A program made the position numbers and the translations under genes. This document shows positions 36,909 through 45,186 of a stretch of DNA of 64,000 bases, piece by piece. Position 1 is the stretch's first letter. Each line of letters begins with the position of its first letter. The notes beneath the pieces were generated by a model. The model was not told the DNA's origin. It was given only the letters and a program-made list of their open reading frames with translations, and did no database searches. The stretch is taken from positions 1-64,000 of the forward strand of contig UEIF01000026.1 in NCBI GenBank assembly GCA_900468805.1. Reading direction: 5' to 3'. Origin of the DNA: Hyphomicrobiales bacterium. GTDB lineage: Bacteria; Pseudomonadota; Alphaproteobacteria; Rhizobiales; Rhizobiaceae.

Positions 36909-37424
36909 ATGAACGCCTCCACCCTGCCGCTTGCCCGTTCGGGCGTCGTCTACTCTCTGCTGCTTGCCATCGGCATGGCCGTGGTCGTCGGAACGGCTCT
37001 CGGCTTCCAGTATATCGGCGGCTATATTCCCTGCGCGCTCTGCCTGCTGCAGCGCCAGCCCTATTACTACGGCATTCCGATCGCCATCCTCGGCGCTGTT
37101 GCGGCCGTCATCGGCCTGCCGAACTGGATGACGCGCGCCATCATTCTCGCCGTCGGCATCCTGATGCTCGTCGGCGCCGGCATGGGCGTCTATCATTCGG
37201 GCGTGGAATGGCATTTCTGGGCAGGCCCGGCTACCTGCTCGACCACGGCAAGCAGCATGACGACCAATGCCGGCGACCTTCTGGGCGAACTGAACACGAT
37301 CAAAGGCCCGTCCTGCACGGATGCAGCGCTACGCGTTCTCGGCCTGTCTTTTGCGGGCTGGAATGTGATCGCAAGCCTGATCCTCGCGGCCTTCGCCTTC
37401 TGGAGCGTGAAGAAGACTGCGTAG
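36909..37424 (+). CDS. DsbB-like disulfide bond formation protein
   Basis: A 171-residue four-helix membrane protein that passes electrons from a periplasmic DsbA to quinone. The first redox pair is C42-x-x-C45 in PCALCLLQRQPYY, where the conserved arginine binds quinone. The second periplasmic pair is C110 and C136 (AGPATCSTT and KGPSCTDAA), so both pairs needed for relay are present. It follows the DedA-like gene closely. The start MNASTLPLAR is preferred over an upstream ATG that overlaps the previous gene. Confidence 0.92.
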   Translation: MNASTLPLARSGVVYSLLLAIGMAVVVGTALGFQYIGGYIPCALCLLQRQPYYYGIPIAILGAVAAVIGLPNWMTRAIILAVGILMLVGAGMGVYHSGVEWHFWAGPATCSTTASSMTTNAGDLLGELNTIKGPSCTDAALRVLGLSFAGWNVIASLILAAFAFWSVKKTA

Positions 37425-37433
37425 GGGCTTCGA

Positions 37434-37991
37434 TCAGGGCTGCAGCTCGGTATCCCAGTAGAGGTAGTCGAGCCAGCTATCGTGCAGATAGTTCGGCGGG
37501 AAAAGCCGGCCGTTATTGTGCAGATCCTGCACCGTCGGCTGGTATGGCTTCTGAGCGGGAAACATGCCTGCCTGCTTCGGAAGCTTGCTGCCCTTGCGCA
37601 GATTGCAGGGCGAGCAGGCCGCAACGACATTCTCCCAGGTCGTCTCGCCGCCATGAGCGCGCGGGGTGACGTGGTCGAAGGTCAAATCGTCATGCGCACC
37701 GCAATACTGGCACTCGAACCTGTCGCGCAGGAAGACGTTGAAACGAGTGAAAGCAGGATTGCGGGATGGCTGTACATAAGTTTTCAGGCAAACGACACTC
37801 GGCAGCCGCATCGAGAAGCTCGGTGAGGAAACCTCGTGCTCATATTCCGCGATGATGTTCACACGGTCGAGAAATACCGCCTTGATCGCGTCCTGCCAGG
37901 ACCAGAGCGACAAGGGGTAATAACTCAGCGGCCGGTAGTCAGCGTTCAGAACGAGCGCCGGCAGGGCCTGTGGGGAGACTGCAATCGTCAA
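37434..37991 (-). CDS. HNH endonuclease
   Basis: A 185-residue HNH nuclease-fold protein. The zinc-ribbon and catalytic core is CQYCGAHDDLTFDHVTPRAHGGETTWENVVAACSPCNLRKG (about residues 94-135), with H in DHV as the general base and two CxxC metal pairs. The N-terminus VLNADYRPLSYYPLSLWSWQDAIKAVF is the conserved extension of the chromosomal HNH family found across Rhizobiales, not a phage homing enzyme. Its biological role is not established. It converges on dsbB, 9 nt apart. Confidence 0.92.
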   Translation of the reverse strand: MTIAVSPQALPALVLNADYRPLSYYPLSLWSWQDAIKAVFLDRVNIIAEYEHEVSSPSFSMRLPSVVCLKTYVQPSRNPAFTRFNVFLRDRFECQYCGAHDDLTFDHVTPRAHGGETTWENVVAACSPCNLRKGSKLPKQAGMFPAQKPYQPTVQDLHNNGRLFPPNYLHDSWLDYLYWDTELQP

Positions 37992-38103
37992 GGAGCCCTC
38001 CTGGATCGATTCGGCATCTGCACTTGTATATTAGGCCGGTTGTTACAGGATTGTGAAGTCCAATAAATTCAGCGGATAAAGGCGAATTGAGGGAGGGCGT
38101 CCG

Positions 38104-38775
38104 TTAGCCAATCGGCAGCACGTCGCGACGCATTTTTGCGGCGTAATAAGCCCAGAAAAGCCGGGCGGCGACCGAGCGCCACGGCGACCAGATTTCCGCA
38201 AGCCCCGCGAGCGCCTTGGCCGGCGGGCGTTCAGCGAGACCGAATGCCGCAGCGACAGCGGCCTGAAGTGCGACGTCGCCGGCTGGAAACACATCCACAT
38301 GCCCGCCGCAGAACATCAGATAGACCTCTGCTGTCCAAGGACCGATTCCCTTCTGCGCCACCAGTTCGGCGAGCGCTTCGCCGGGTGGTTTTTGGACCAG
38401 TTCGTGCAGATTGATTCGCCCGGAAGCGACGGCCTGTGCGATCCGCGTCAGCGTGTCGGCCTTGGCGCGGGACAGTCCGAATTCACGCCAAGCCTCGGGA
38501 TGAAGCAGTATGTAAGTCTCAGCGCTCAGCAATCCGCTCTCGGGCTGCATCCTCCGCCAGATCGCCTCAGCGCTGGCGCGCGATACCATTTGCGAAACGA
38601 TGATGTGGGCAAGGCCGGCAAATCCCGGCTCGCGAAGCCTGAGCGGGACAGAACCTGCCTCCCTGGCAATTGCCACGAGCCGGGGATCGAGAACAAGAAG
38701 AGCGGCAAGCCCCTCCTCGATATCCTTCTCTTTGCTGATGACCCGCACCTTGCCTCGCGATCGCTTCAAATCCAT
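38104..38775 (-). CDS. DNA-3-methyladenine glycosylase (AlkA-like, HhH-GPD)
   Basis: About 223 residues. A base-excision glycosylase removing alkylated purines. The helix-hairpin-helix GPD region reads KGIGPWTAEVYLMFCGGHVDVFPAGDVALQ; the aspartate in PAGD is the catalytic residue. Upstream, GFAGLAHIIVSQMVSRASAEAIWRRM matches the first domain helices. The start is uncertain: an ATG at 38790 overlaps the ATG of the divergent gluQ, while ATG 38775 (MDLKRSRGK) avoids that. Confidence 0.92.
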   Translation of the reverse strand: MDLKRSRGKVRVISKEKDIEEGLAALLVLDPRLVAIAREAGSVPLRLREPGFAGLAHIIVSQMVSRASAEAIWRRMQPESGLLSAETYILLHPEAWREFGLSRAKADTLTRIAQAVASGRINLHELVQKPPGEALAELVAQKGIGPWTAEVYLMFCGGHVDVFPAGDVALQAAVAAAFGLAERPPAKALAGLAEIWSPWRSVAARLFWAYYAAKMRRDVLPIG

Positions 38776-38788
38776 GCCAGAAGAAAGC

Positions 38789-39670
38789 ATGATCACGACT
38801 CCGCGTCAAAAACCCCTATTCCGTTTCGCCCCGAGCCCCAATGGGCCTTTGCATCTCGGTCACGCGCTGTCGGCTTTCCTGAATGACGACATGGCCAAGG
38901 CCGCAGACGGCCGGCTGCTGCTGCGTATCGAAGACATCGATCTGACGCGCTGCACACCCGAATTCGAGGCCGGCATTTACACCGATCTCGAGTGGCTGGG
39001 CATTGAATGGGAACGGCCGGTCCGTCGCCAACAGGAACATTTTTCCGAATACCAGGCAGCTCTTCGTTCACTGATCGAACGCGGACTGGTCTATCCCTCT
39101 TTCCTGACGCGCGGTGAAGTCAAAACACGCCTCGCCGCCTATGAGAGAGCAGGCGAACGCTGGCCTCGCGATCCGGACGGCACGCCGTGCTATCCAGCCG
39201 ACGACCGTGACCGCAGCGAGGAAGAGCGCGATGCGATGCTGGCATCCGGTCTCAAACATGCATGGAGGCTCAACATGAACAGGGCATTGGATCTGATCGG
39301 TGTACCGCTGTTCTGGACGGAGACCGGTGATGAGCGGAAGGGCGAAATCCTGGCCGAGCCCGGCGCCTGGGGCGATGTCGTTCTCTCACGCTCGGATGCC
39401 CCCTCCAGCTATCACCTCTCCGTCGTCATCGACGATGCGCTGCAGGGCGTGACCCATGTCGTACGCGGCCTCGACCTCTTCCACGCCACCTCGGTACACA
39501 GGCTGCTGCAGAACCTGCTCAACCTGCCGCAGCCCGTCTATCACCACCATCGCCTCGTCGTGGATGCAGACGGCCGCAAGCTTTCCAAGAGTGAGGGCGA
39601 TACCGGCCTTGCAGAACTGCGTACCAGAGGGCTGTCAACTGCCGATATTCGCCGTCTTGTCGGGCTTTGA
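38789..39670 (+). CDS. gluQ: tRNA glutamyl-Q(34) synthetase GluQRS
   Basis: A 293-residue truncated glutamyl-tRNA synthetase lacking the anticodon-binding domain. It attaches glutamate to queuosine in tRNA-Asp. The HIGH-type motif is PSPNGPLHLGHA (H22, H25), and the KMSKS-type motif is KLSKSEGD near the C-terminus. RFAPSPNG, RIEDIDLTRC and VVRGLDLFHATSVHRLLQ complete the class I catalytic fold. AGAAGAAAG precedes the ATG. Its last 36 bases overlap the convergent YihY gene. Confidence 0.95.
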   Translation: MITTPRQKPLFRFAPSPNGPLHLGHALSAFLNDDMAKAADGRLLLRIEDIDLTRCTPEFEAGIYTDLEWLGIEWERPVRRQQEHFSEYQAALRSLIERGLVYPSFLTRGEVKTRLAAYERAGERWPRDPDGTPCYPADDRDRSEEERDAMLASGLKHAWRLNMNRALDLIGVPLFWTETGDERKGEILAEPGAWGDVVLSRSDAPSSYHLSVVIDDALQGVTHVVRGLDLFHATSVHRLLQNLLNLPQPVYHHHRLVVDADGRKLSKSEGDTGLAELRTRGLSTADIRRLVGL

Positions 39671-40606
39671 ACCGGCGGCGTGATCACGTCCGACCACCGA
39701 GAAGGTTCGCGAAAAATTGCGCAGCACCCGAAATTTCATCAGCGCCGCATTGATTTCGGCGCCAACAATGAAGATCACGCCCACCATGTAGAGGAAGATC
39801 AGTACGATCATCACGGATGCCAGACCGGCATAAGTGGCGGTGTAATTGGCGAAGGTTGCCAGATAATAGGCAAAGATCAAAGCGCCGGCGAGCCAAAGCA
39901 GCAAGGTCAGGAACACGCCGGGAACGACGTCGAAGACCCGGCGTTTGCCGGCGGGCAGCCAGAGATGGACGACAAGCAGGCCGATGGTCAGCATGACGAG
40001 CGTGCCATAGATGCGCCAGCTGAAGACAATTTCGAGTGTGTCGACGATGACGGGCAGCCATTGACGGATCGTCGCGGGAAGCCATTCCAGCGTGTCATTG
40101 TGCAGCAGCCAGTCACGCGCATAATCGAGGCCGACCGGAACCGCCACCAGCAAAATACTGATGGCCGCAAAAATGATCACGGCAGCGAGGACATAGCCGA
40201 GACTTGCAAGGCGCGTGAAATACCAGGGCCGTGTCTCCTGTACGCGGTAAGCGCGGTTCAGCGAAATTCTGAGCGCCTCCACACCGTTCGATGCGAAATA
40301 GGCGGCAGCCAGCACGGAGATTGTCAAAAGACCGCCGCGAGGAATCGTCAGCACCTGCACGACCTGGTCAGCCAGCGGCTTGGCAATCGCTTCCGGCCAT
40401 GTATCGAAGATCAGATGGATGGCCGTGGTGGAAAACTGGTCGGCCCCTAGAAAATTGGCAAGAGCCGTGCCGAAAATCAGGAAGGGAAAAACCGCAAGCA
40501 AGATGGAGAGCGCCACATGGCTTGCCATGGCAAAGCCATCGTCCTCGATGAGGTGGCAGATGGCATCATAGACCACGTCATAGAGCGTGCGCAGGACTTT
40601 CCGCAT
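39635..40606 (-). CDS. YihY/BrkB family membrane protein
   Basis: A 323-residue inner-membrane protein with six predicted helices, of the family once called ribonuclease BN. MRKVLRTLYDVVYDAICHLIEDDGFAMASHVALSILLAVFPFLIF is the conserved start, ANGVEALRISLNRAYRVQETRPWY is the family signature, and the C-terminal helices end at YMVGVIFIVGAEINAAL. Function is unknown; later members are suggested lipid transporters. The very long upstream frame on this strand is not family-like, so ATG 40606 is used. Confidence 0.93.
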   Translation of the reverse strand: MRKVLRTLYDVVYDAICHLIEDDGFAMASHVALSILLAVFPFLIFGTALANFLGADQFSTTAIHLIFDTWPEAIAKPLADQVVQVLTIPRGGLLTISVLAAAYFASNGVEALRISLNRAYRVQETRPWYFTRLASLGYVLAAVIIFAAISILLVAVPVGLDYARDWLLHNDTLEWLPATIRQWLPVIVDTLEIVFSWRIYGTLVMLTIGLLVVHLWLPAGKRRVFDVVPGVFLTLLLWLAGALIFAYYLATFANYTATYAGLASVMIVLIFLYMVGVIFIVGAEINAALMKFRVLRNFSRTFSVVGRDHAAGSKPDKTANIGS

Positions 40607-40674
40607 TCGGCTTCCCAATTGTATCCTTTCCGGGAATATGGGAAACGAGTCCCACTTTGTACAGGAATCATTGA

Positions 40675-41508
40675 ATGGCCGACCAGCGCACCATCGTCGT
40701 AACCGGATGCTCTTCCGGCATCGGCGCCTATTGCGCGCGCGCCCTGAAAGCGGACGGCTGGCGTGTCTTTGCCACGGTGCGCAAAACCAAGGATCTATCG
40801 CCGCTTGAAGCAGACGGTATCGAAGCCTTCCTGATGGATTACACGCAGCCCGAAACGATCTCGGCACTGGTGGGTGCAGTGGCCGAACGCAGCGGCGGCA
40901 GGATCGATGCGCTGTTCAACAACGGCGCCTACGGGCAGCCGGGCGCGGTCGAGGATATTTCCACCCAGGTGTTGCGCGAGCAGTTCGAAACCAACGTCTT
41001 CGGCTGGCACGAACTGACCAGGCAGGTCATTCCCTTCATGCGCCGGCACGGCCAGGGCCGTATCGTGCAATGCTCCTCGATCCTCGGCCTCGTGCCCTAC
41101 CGCTATCGCGGCGCCTACACGGCCTCGAAATTCGCGCTGGAAGGCCTGAGCGTCACCCTGCGCATGGAACTGCAGGGAAGCGGCATTCACGTCAGCCTGA
41201 TCGAACCGGGACCGATCACCAGCCGCTTTACGGCAAACGCGCTGGCGAAGATCAAGGAACATATCGACCTCGAAAATTCGCCCCATGCGGTCGAGTACCG
41301 CCGACAGCTTGCCCGCCTCGAAGGCTCAGGCCCGGTCAACCGCCACAAGCTTGGCCCCGAGGCCGTCTATGCAGTATTGACGCATGCATTGAACTCGAAA
41401 AATCCAAAGCCACATTATCCCGTAACGACTCCGGCTAAACAGGGCATATGGCTGAAGAGGCTGCTTCCGGCCGACCTCTTTTACCGCCTGATGCGCTGGA
41501 CGGATTGA
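40675..41508 (+). CDS. SDR family NAD(P)-dependent oxidoreductase
   Basis: A 277-residue classical short-chain dehydrogenase. The cofactor loop is TGCSSGIG (10-17), the NNAG-type motif is NNGAYG (about 82-87), and the catalytic set is S134/S135 with Y148 and K152 in YTASK. The substrate is unknown; the C-terminal extension resembles retinol/steroid-type members. It lies 17 nt upstream of the twin-TM gene on the same strand. Confidence 0.93.
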   Translation: MADQRTIVVTGCSSGIGAYCARALKADGWRVFATVRKTKDLSPLEADGIEAFLMDYTQPETISALVGAVAERSGGRIDALFNNGAYGQPGAVEDISTQVLREQFETNVFGWHELTRQVIPFMRRHGQGRIVQCSSILGLVPYRYRGAYTASKFALEGLSVTLRMELQGSGIHVSLIEPGPITSRFTANALAKIKEHIDLENSPHAVEYRRQLARLEGSGPVNRHKLGPEAVYAVLTHALNSKNPKPHYPVTTPAKQGIWLKRLLPADLFYRLMRWTD

Positions 41509-41525
41509 GAAGAAAAGAGACTGCC

Positions 41526-41729
41526 ATGTCCACGGTCACCTACGTCATCGCGATCATCGTCATGGGCCTCGTTGCCCTCGTTTTGATCCGCGGCCTGTTC
41601 AACATGATGAAGGGTGGCGACGCAAACCTTTCCAACAAACTGATGCAGCTTCGCGTGCTGTTGCAGGCGATCGCCGTCCTCCTGATCATGCTGACGCTCT
41701 GGTTGACTGGCGGCGGACGCCCGAGCTGA
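41526..41729 (+). CDS. Twin transmembrane protein (HIG1-like)
   Basis: A 67-residue protein with two hydrophobic helices (about 4-23 and 43-60) joined by a polar loop NMMKGGDANLSNKLMQLRV. The SNKLMQLRVLLQ stretch is the conserved core of the bacterial HIG1/twin-transmembrane family, whose mitochondrial relatives assist respiratory complexes. It lies 13 nt upstream of the adenosyltransferase gene, so SDR, twin-TM protein, adenosyltransferase and rhomboid may share a transcript. Confidence 0.9.
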   Translation: MSTVTYVIAIIVMGLVALVLIRGLFNMMKGGDANLSNKLMQLRVLLQAIAVLLIMLTLWLTGGGRPS

Positions 41730-41742
41730 TCTGAGAGCGGCA

Positions 41743-42321
41743 ATGGTAAAGCTCAACAAGATCTACACCAGAACCGGCGATGATGGCACGACTGCGCTGG
41801 TCTCCGGCCCGCGCCGCGCCAAACACGACCTGCGCGTCGAAGCCTACGGCACCATCGACGAAGCCAATTCGGCGATCGGCGTGACAAGATTGCACACGGC
41901 GGAGCTAGCCGAACTCGACGCCATGCTGGCGCTGATCCAGAACGACCTCTTCGATCTTGGCGCCGACCTCGCCACACCCGAAACTGCTGAGCCGCCTGCC
42001 TACGAGCCGCTGCGCATCGTCGAAAGCCAGGTGAACCGGCTGGAGCAGGACATCGACAGGCTGAATGCCGATCTGGAGCCGCTGAAATCCTTCGTGCTGC
42101 CAGGCGGCAGCCCCGCCGCCGCCCATCTGCACCTCGCTCGCACGATCGCGCGGCGCGCCGAACGGCTGATGGTCGCGCTCGCCCGCAGCGACGGAGAAAC
42201 TGTCGGCGCCGCCGCACTCAAATACGTCAACCGCCTCTCCGATTTCCTGTTCGTTGCCGCCCGTCATGCCAATGATGGCGGCAAGGCAGATGTGCTTTGG
42301 GTTCCCGGAAAAAACAGATAG
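41743..42321 (+). CDS. PduO-type ATP:cob(I)alamin adenosyltransferase
   Basis: A 192-residue enzyme that adenosylates cob(I)alamin to make coenzyme B12. The PduO N-terminal signature is IYTRTGDDGTTALVSGPRRAKHDLRVEAYGTIDEANSAIG, and later motifs are FVLPGGSPAAAHLHLARTIARRAER and YVNRLSDFLFVAAR. This is the PduO fold, not the CobA/CobO fold. No cobalamin riboswitch is visible upstream, and no other cobalamin genes are in the window. Confidence 0.95.
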   Translation: MVKLNKIYTRTGDDGTTALVSGPRRAKHDLRVEAYGTIDEANSAIGVTRLHTAELAELDAMLALIQNDLFDLGADLATPETAEPPAYEPLRIVESQVNRLEQDIDRLNADLEPLKSFVLPGGSPAAAHLHLARTIARRAERLMVALARSDGETVGAAALKYVNRLSDFLFVAARHANDGGKADVLWVPGKNR

Positions 42322-42358
42322 GTTCGTCACAGTCACGATCGCCCGGGGGCAGGCTTTC

Positions 42359-43144
42359 ATGTTCATACCGCTGCACGATGCAAATACGCTGAAGCACATT
42401 AAAGTTCAGTGGGTCACACTCGGCCTGATGGCGGCAAACATCGCGGCCTGGATTTTCACCTCGGTCGAAAGCGAGCAGGTCGCGCAGGCCGCGACCATAG
42501 GGCTCGGCTATATCCCGGCCATCATCTTCGGCCATGCAGTATTGGCGCCGGGGCTGGAGATCGTGCCGGAGGCAGCAACCTACATCACCTATTCCTTCAT
42601 CCACACCGGCTTCTGGCATCTTGCCGGCAACATGATCTTCCTCTGGGTCTTCGGCGACAATGTCGAGGACGCGATGGGGCACCTGCGTTTCCTCGTCTTC
42701 TACCTCGCCTGTGCTGCGGCCGGCGCCCTCTGTCATGGTCTGCTGATGACGACGTCGGAAGCGCCGCTCGTCGGCGCATCGGGCGCGATTTCGGGTGTGG
42801 TGGCCGCCTATCTGATGCTGCATCCGCGCGTACGGGTCTGGGTGCTGGTCTTCTTCCGCGTGCCGTTGCCGCTGCCGGCCTTCATTCCGCTCCTGCTCTG
42901 GGTCGGTCAGCAGTTCTTCATGCTGCTGATCGATCCCGATGGCAACGTCTCATGGAGTGCACATGTCGGCGGCATCGTCACGGGCACCCTGCTCATTCTC
43001 ATCCTGCGCCGGCCAGGCGTGCCGCTATTCGATCGGCAGATCGTCACGCCGCGCGCCGTCCGGGATCGGCTGGTCCCCATCCGCGTTACTGCGTCGGGCA
43101 TGCCTGTGCCGCCTCGCCTGCCATGGGGACGGGACAAGCTTTAA
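42359..43144 (+). CDS. Rhomboid family intramembrane serine protease
   Basis: A 261-residue polytopic protease. The catalytic serine is S141 in VGASGAISG and its partner histidine is H202 in SWSAHVGGIVTG. The oxyanion-region helix SFIHTGFWHLAGNMIFLWVFGDNVED supplies H...N. Substrates are unknown; in related bacteria rhomboids cut tethered signal or transport proteins. ATG 42359 begins MFIPLHDAN, the conserved family start, and a longer frame upstream overlaps the adenosyltransferase gene. Confidence 0.95.
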   Translation: MFIPLHDANTLKHIKVQWVTLGLMAANIAAWIFTSVESEQVAQAATIGLGYIPAIIFGHAVLAPGLEIVPEAATYITYSFIHTGFWHLAGNMIFLWVFGDNVEDAMGHLRFLVFYLACAAAGALCHGLLMTTSEAPLVGASGAISGVVAAYLMLHPRVRVWVLVFFRVPLPLPAFIPLLLWVGQQFFMLLIDPDGNVSWSAHVGGIVTGTLLILILRRPGVPLFDRQIVTPRAVRDRLVPIRVTASGMPVPPRLPWGRDKL

Positions 43145-43146
43145 TA

Positions 43147-43174
43147 TTGACGTGAACGTAAACGTTAATATATT
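43147..43174 (+). promoter_or_regulatory. etfBA promoter with embedded MerR/LiuR-like operator
   Basis: TTGACG (43147-43152) and TATATT (43169-43174) form a -35/-10 pair with a 16-nt spacer. The bases 43147-43168 form an imperfect 22-bp palindrome (16 of 22 positions symmetric) with half-sites TTGACGTGAAC and GTAAACGTTAA. This resembles the operator described for LiuR, a MerR-type repressor of branched-chain acyl-CoA catabolism in proteobacteria. It starts 2 nt after the rhomboid stop and 180 nt upstream of etfB. Confidence 0.6.
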
Positions 43175-43327
43175 GCCGTTCAAATCGACTGGCTACGCCA
43201 TGGAAGCGTTGTATTTGGAGGAAAAACGCGTATCCATGTCGCCATTCGACAATCGGAGCGGCGCCCGAGCGCGCATTTTCCCAGACGTCTCTGTTGAAGG
43301 CCCATCTCTGTTCGAAGGAAGGACCCC

Positions 43328-44077
43328 ATGAAAATTCTCGTCCCAGTCAAGCGCGTTGTCGATTACAACGTGAAGATCCGCGTCAAGCCGGATGGATCGG
43401 GCGTCGACCTTGCCAATGTCAAGATGTCGATGAACCCGTTCGACGAGATTTCGGTCGAGGAGGCCCTTCGCCTGAAGGAAGCCGGCAAGGCCGAGGAAGT
43501 GGTCGTCGTCTCGATCGGCCCGGCCAAGGCCGAGGAAACGTTGCGCACCGCTCTCGCCATGGGCGCCGACCGCGCCATCCTCGTCGAGACCGATGATGCG
43601 GTCGAGCCGCTCACTGTGGCAAAGATCCTCAAGGGTGTTGCCGACGCCGAACAGCCGGGCCTTGTTATCGTTGGCAAGCAGGCGATCGACGACGACAGCA
43701 ACCAGACCGGCCAGATGCTCGCGGCCCTCCTCGGCTCGGCCCAGGCAACCTTCGCCTCCAAGGTCGAGATCGACGGCAACAGCGCCACCGTCACCCGTGA
43801 GATCGACGGCGGCCTGCAGACGATCAAGGTCAAGCTTCCCGCCGTCGTGACGACCGACCTGCGTTTGAACGAGCCGCGCTACGCCACGCTGCCGAATATC
43901 ATGAAGGCGAAGAAGAAGCCGCTCGACAAGAAGAGCCCGGCCGATTTCGGCGTTTCCACCACTCCGCGCCTCAAGGTGCTGAAGACGGAAGAGCCGTCCG
44001 GCCGCAAGGCGGGCGTGAAGGTGAAGTCGGTGGCCGAGCTTGTCGACAAGCTCAAGAACGAAGCCGGCGTCCTCTAA
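43328..44077 (+). CDS. etfB: Electron transfer flavoprotein beta subunit
   Basis: 249 residues. With EtfA it carries electrons from acyl-CoA dehydrogenases and similar flavoenzymes to ETF:ubiquinone oxidoreductase. MKILVPVKRVVDYNVKIRVK is the typical start, followed by MNPFDEISVEEALRLKE, GKQAIDDDSNQTGQMLAALL and the LPAVVTTDLRLNEPRYATLPNIMKAKKKPL signature that includes the recognition loop. AAGGAAGG precedes ATG. etfA begins 21 nt downstream. Confidence 0.97.
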   Translation: MKILVPVKRVVDYNVKIRVKPDGSGVDLANVKMSMNPFDEISVEEALRLKEAGKAEEVVVVSIGPAKAEETLRTALAMGADRAILVETDDAVEPLTVAKILKGVADAEQPGLVIVGKQAIDDDSNQTGQMLAALLGSAQATFASKVEIDGNSATVTREIDGGLQTIKVKLPAVVTTDLRLNEPRYATLPNIMKAKKKPLDKKSPADFGVSTTPRLKVLKTEEPSGRKAGVKVKSVAELVDKLKNEAGVL

Positions 44078-44098
44078 GGTCGAGAAAGGAATACGATC

Positions 44099-45040
44099 AT
44101 GGCCATTCTTCTTCTGGCTGACCACGACAATGCGAGCCTCTCCGACCAGACCGGCAAGGCCCTGACCGCTGCAACGCAGATTGCCAAGGAAGCGGGAACC
44201 GACGTCCACGTTCTCGTGGCCGGCAAGGGCGCCAAGGCGGCAGCCGATGCAGCTGCGAGGCTCTCCGGCGTCTCCAAGGTGCTGCTCGCCGAAAGCGACG
44301 AACTCGCAAACAACCTTGCCGAACCGCTCGCCGACCTGATCATTTCGCTGGCCGGCAGCTATGATACGATCGTCGCCGCTGCGACCTCGACCGGCAAGAA
44401 CGTGATGCCCCGCGTCGCAGCCTTGCTCGACGTCGCCCAGGTCTCCGAAATCATCGAAGTGGTTTCGGCCGATACCTTCAAGCGTCCGATCTATGCCGGC
44501 AATGCCATCCAGACAGTGCAAGCAACTGATGGCAAGAAAGTCATCACCGTGCGCACCGCCTCCTTCGCATCGGCTAGCGAGGACGGCTCGGCTGGCGTCC
44601 AAGCAATCCCGGCCGTTTCTGATCCGGGTCTCTCGAACTTCGTGTCCGACGCGCTTTCAGCCTCCGAGCGACCGGAACTGACGTCTGCCAAGATCATCAT
44701 TTCCGGCGGCCGCGCGCTCGGCTCTGCGGAAAAATTCAAGGAAGTCATCCTGCCGGTTGCCGATAAGCTCGGTGCTGCCGTCGGCGCCTCGCGCGCCGCA
44801 GTTGATGCCGGTTACGCCCCGAACGACTGGCAGGTCGGCCAGACCGGCAAGGTCGTCGCCCCGCAGCTCTACATCGCCTGCGGCATCTCCGGCGCTATCC
44901 AGCATCTCGCAGGCATGAAGGATTCGAAGGTCATCGTCGCGATCAACAAGGATGAGGAAGCCCCGATCTTCCAGATCGCCGACTATGGACTTGTGGCAGA
45001 CCTCTTCGACGCCCTGCCGGAACTCGAAAAAGCCCTCTGA
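44099..45040 (+). CDS. etfA: Electron transfer flavoprotein alpha subunit
   Basis: 313 residues, binding FAD in its C-terminal domain. The ETF-alpha signature is PQLYIACGISGAIQHLAGMKDSKVIVAINKDEEAPIFQIADYGLVADLFDALPEL, and IISGGRALGSAEKF also contacts FAD. It is co-transcribed with etfB. A hairpin follows at 45109, before the dehydrogenase gene on the same strand. Confidence 0.97.
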   Translation: MAILLLADHDNASLSDQTGKALTAATQIAKEAGTDVHVLVAGKGAKAAADAAARLSGVSKVLLAESDELANNLAEPLADLIISLAGSYDTIVAAATSTGKNVMPRVAALLDVAQVSEIIEVVSADTFKRPIYAGNAIQTVQATDGKKVITVRTASFASASEDGSAGVQAIPAVSDPGLSNFVSDALSASERPELTSAKIIISGGRALGSAEKFKEVILPVADKLGAAVGASRAAVDAGYAPNDWQVGQTGKVVAPQLYIACGISGAIQHLAGMKDSKVIVAINKDEEAPIFQIADYGLVADLFDALPELEKAL

Positions 45041-45108
45041 TCGGGCACATTGCCTTCTTTTCGCACTTGCGAATGGCTGGAAAATTGTCTTCTATCGGTC
45101 TACTACTT

Positions 45109-45137
45109 TTGCCGGGCGATGTTTCGTCCGGCAATTT
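45109..45137 (+). terminator. Hairpin between etfA and the dehydrogenase gene
   Basis: TTGCCGG (45109-45115) pairs with CCGGCAA (45128-45134), with a further inner CGA/TCG pairing and TTT following. It may end etfBA transcripts or reduce read-through into the dehydrogenase gene. Confidence 0.6.
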
Positions 45138-45186
45138 CATATAGAAATACCGGCAGCGCGGGGGTGTATGCCGGGCGGGGGTGGAG

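Noticed and set aside
41700..41760. Cobalamin riboswitch before the PduO-type adenosyltransferase
   Set aside because: Only 13 nt separate it from the preceding gene and no B12-box was seen.
43193..44602. 469-codon frame antisense to etfBA
   Set aside because: etfB and etfA are unmistakable on the plus strand; the antisense protein has no domain or ribosome site.
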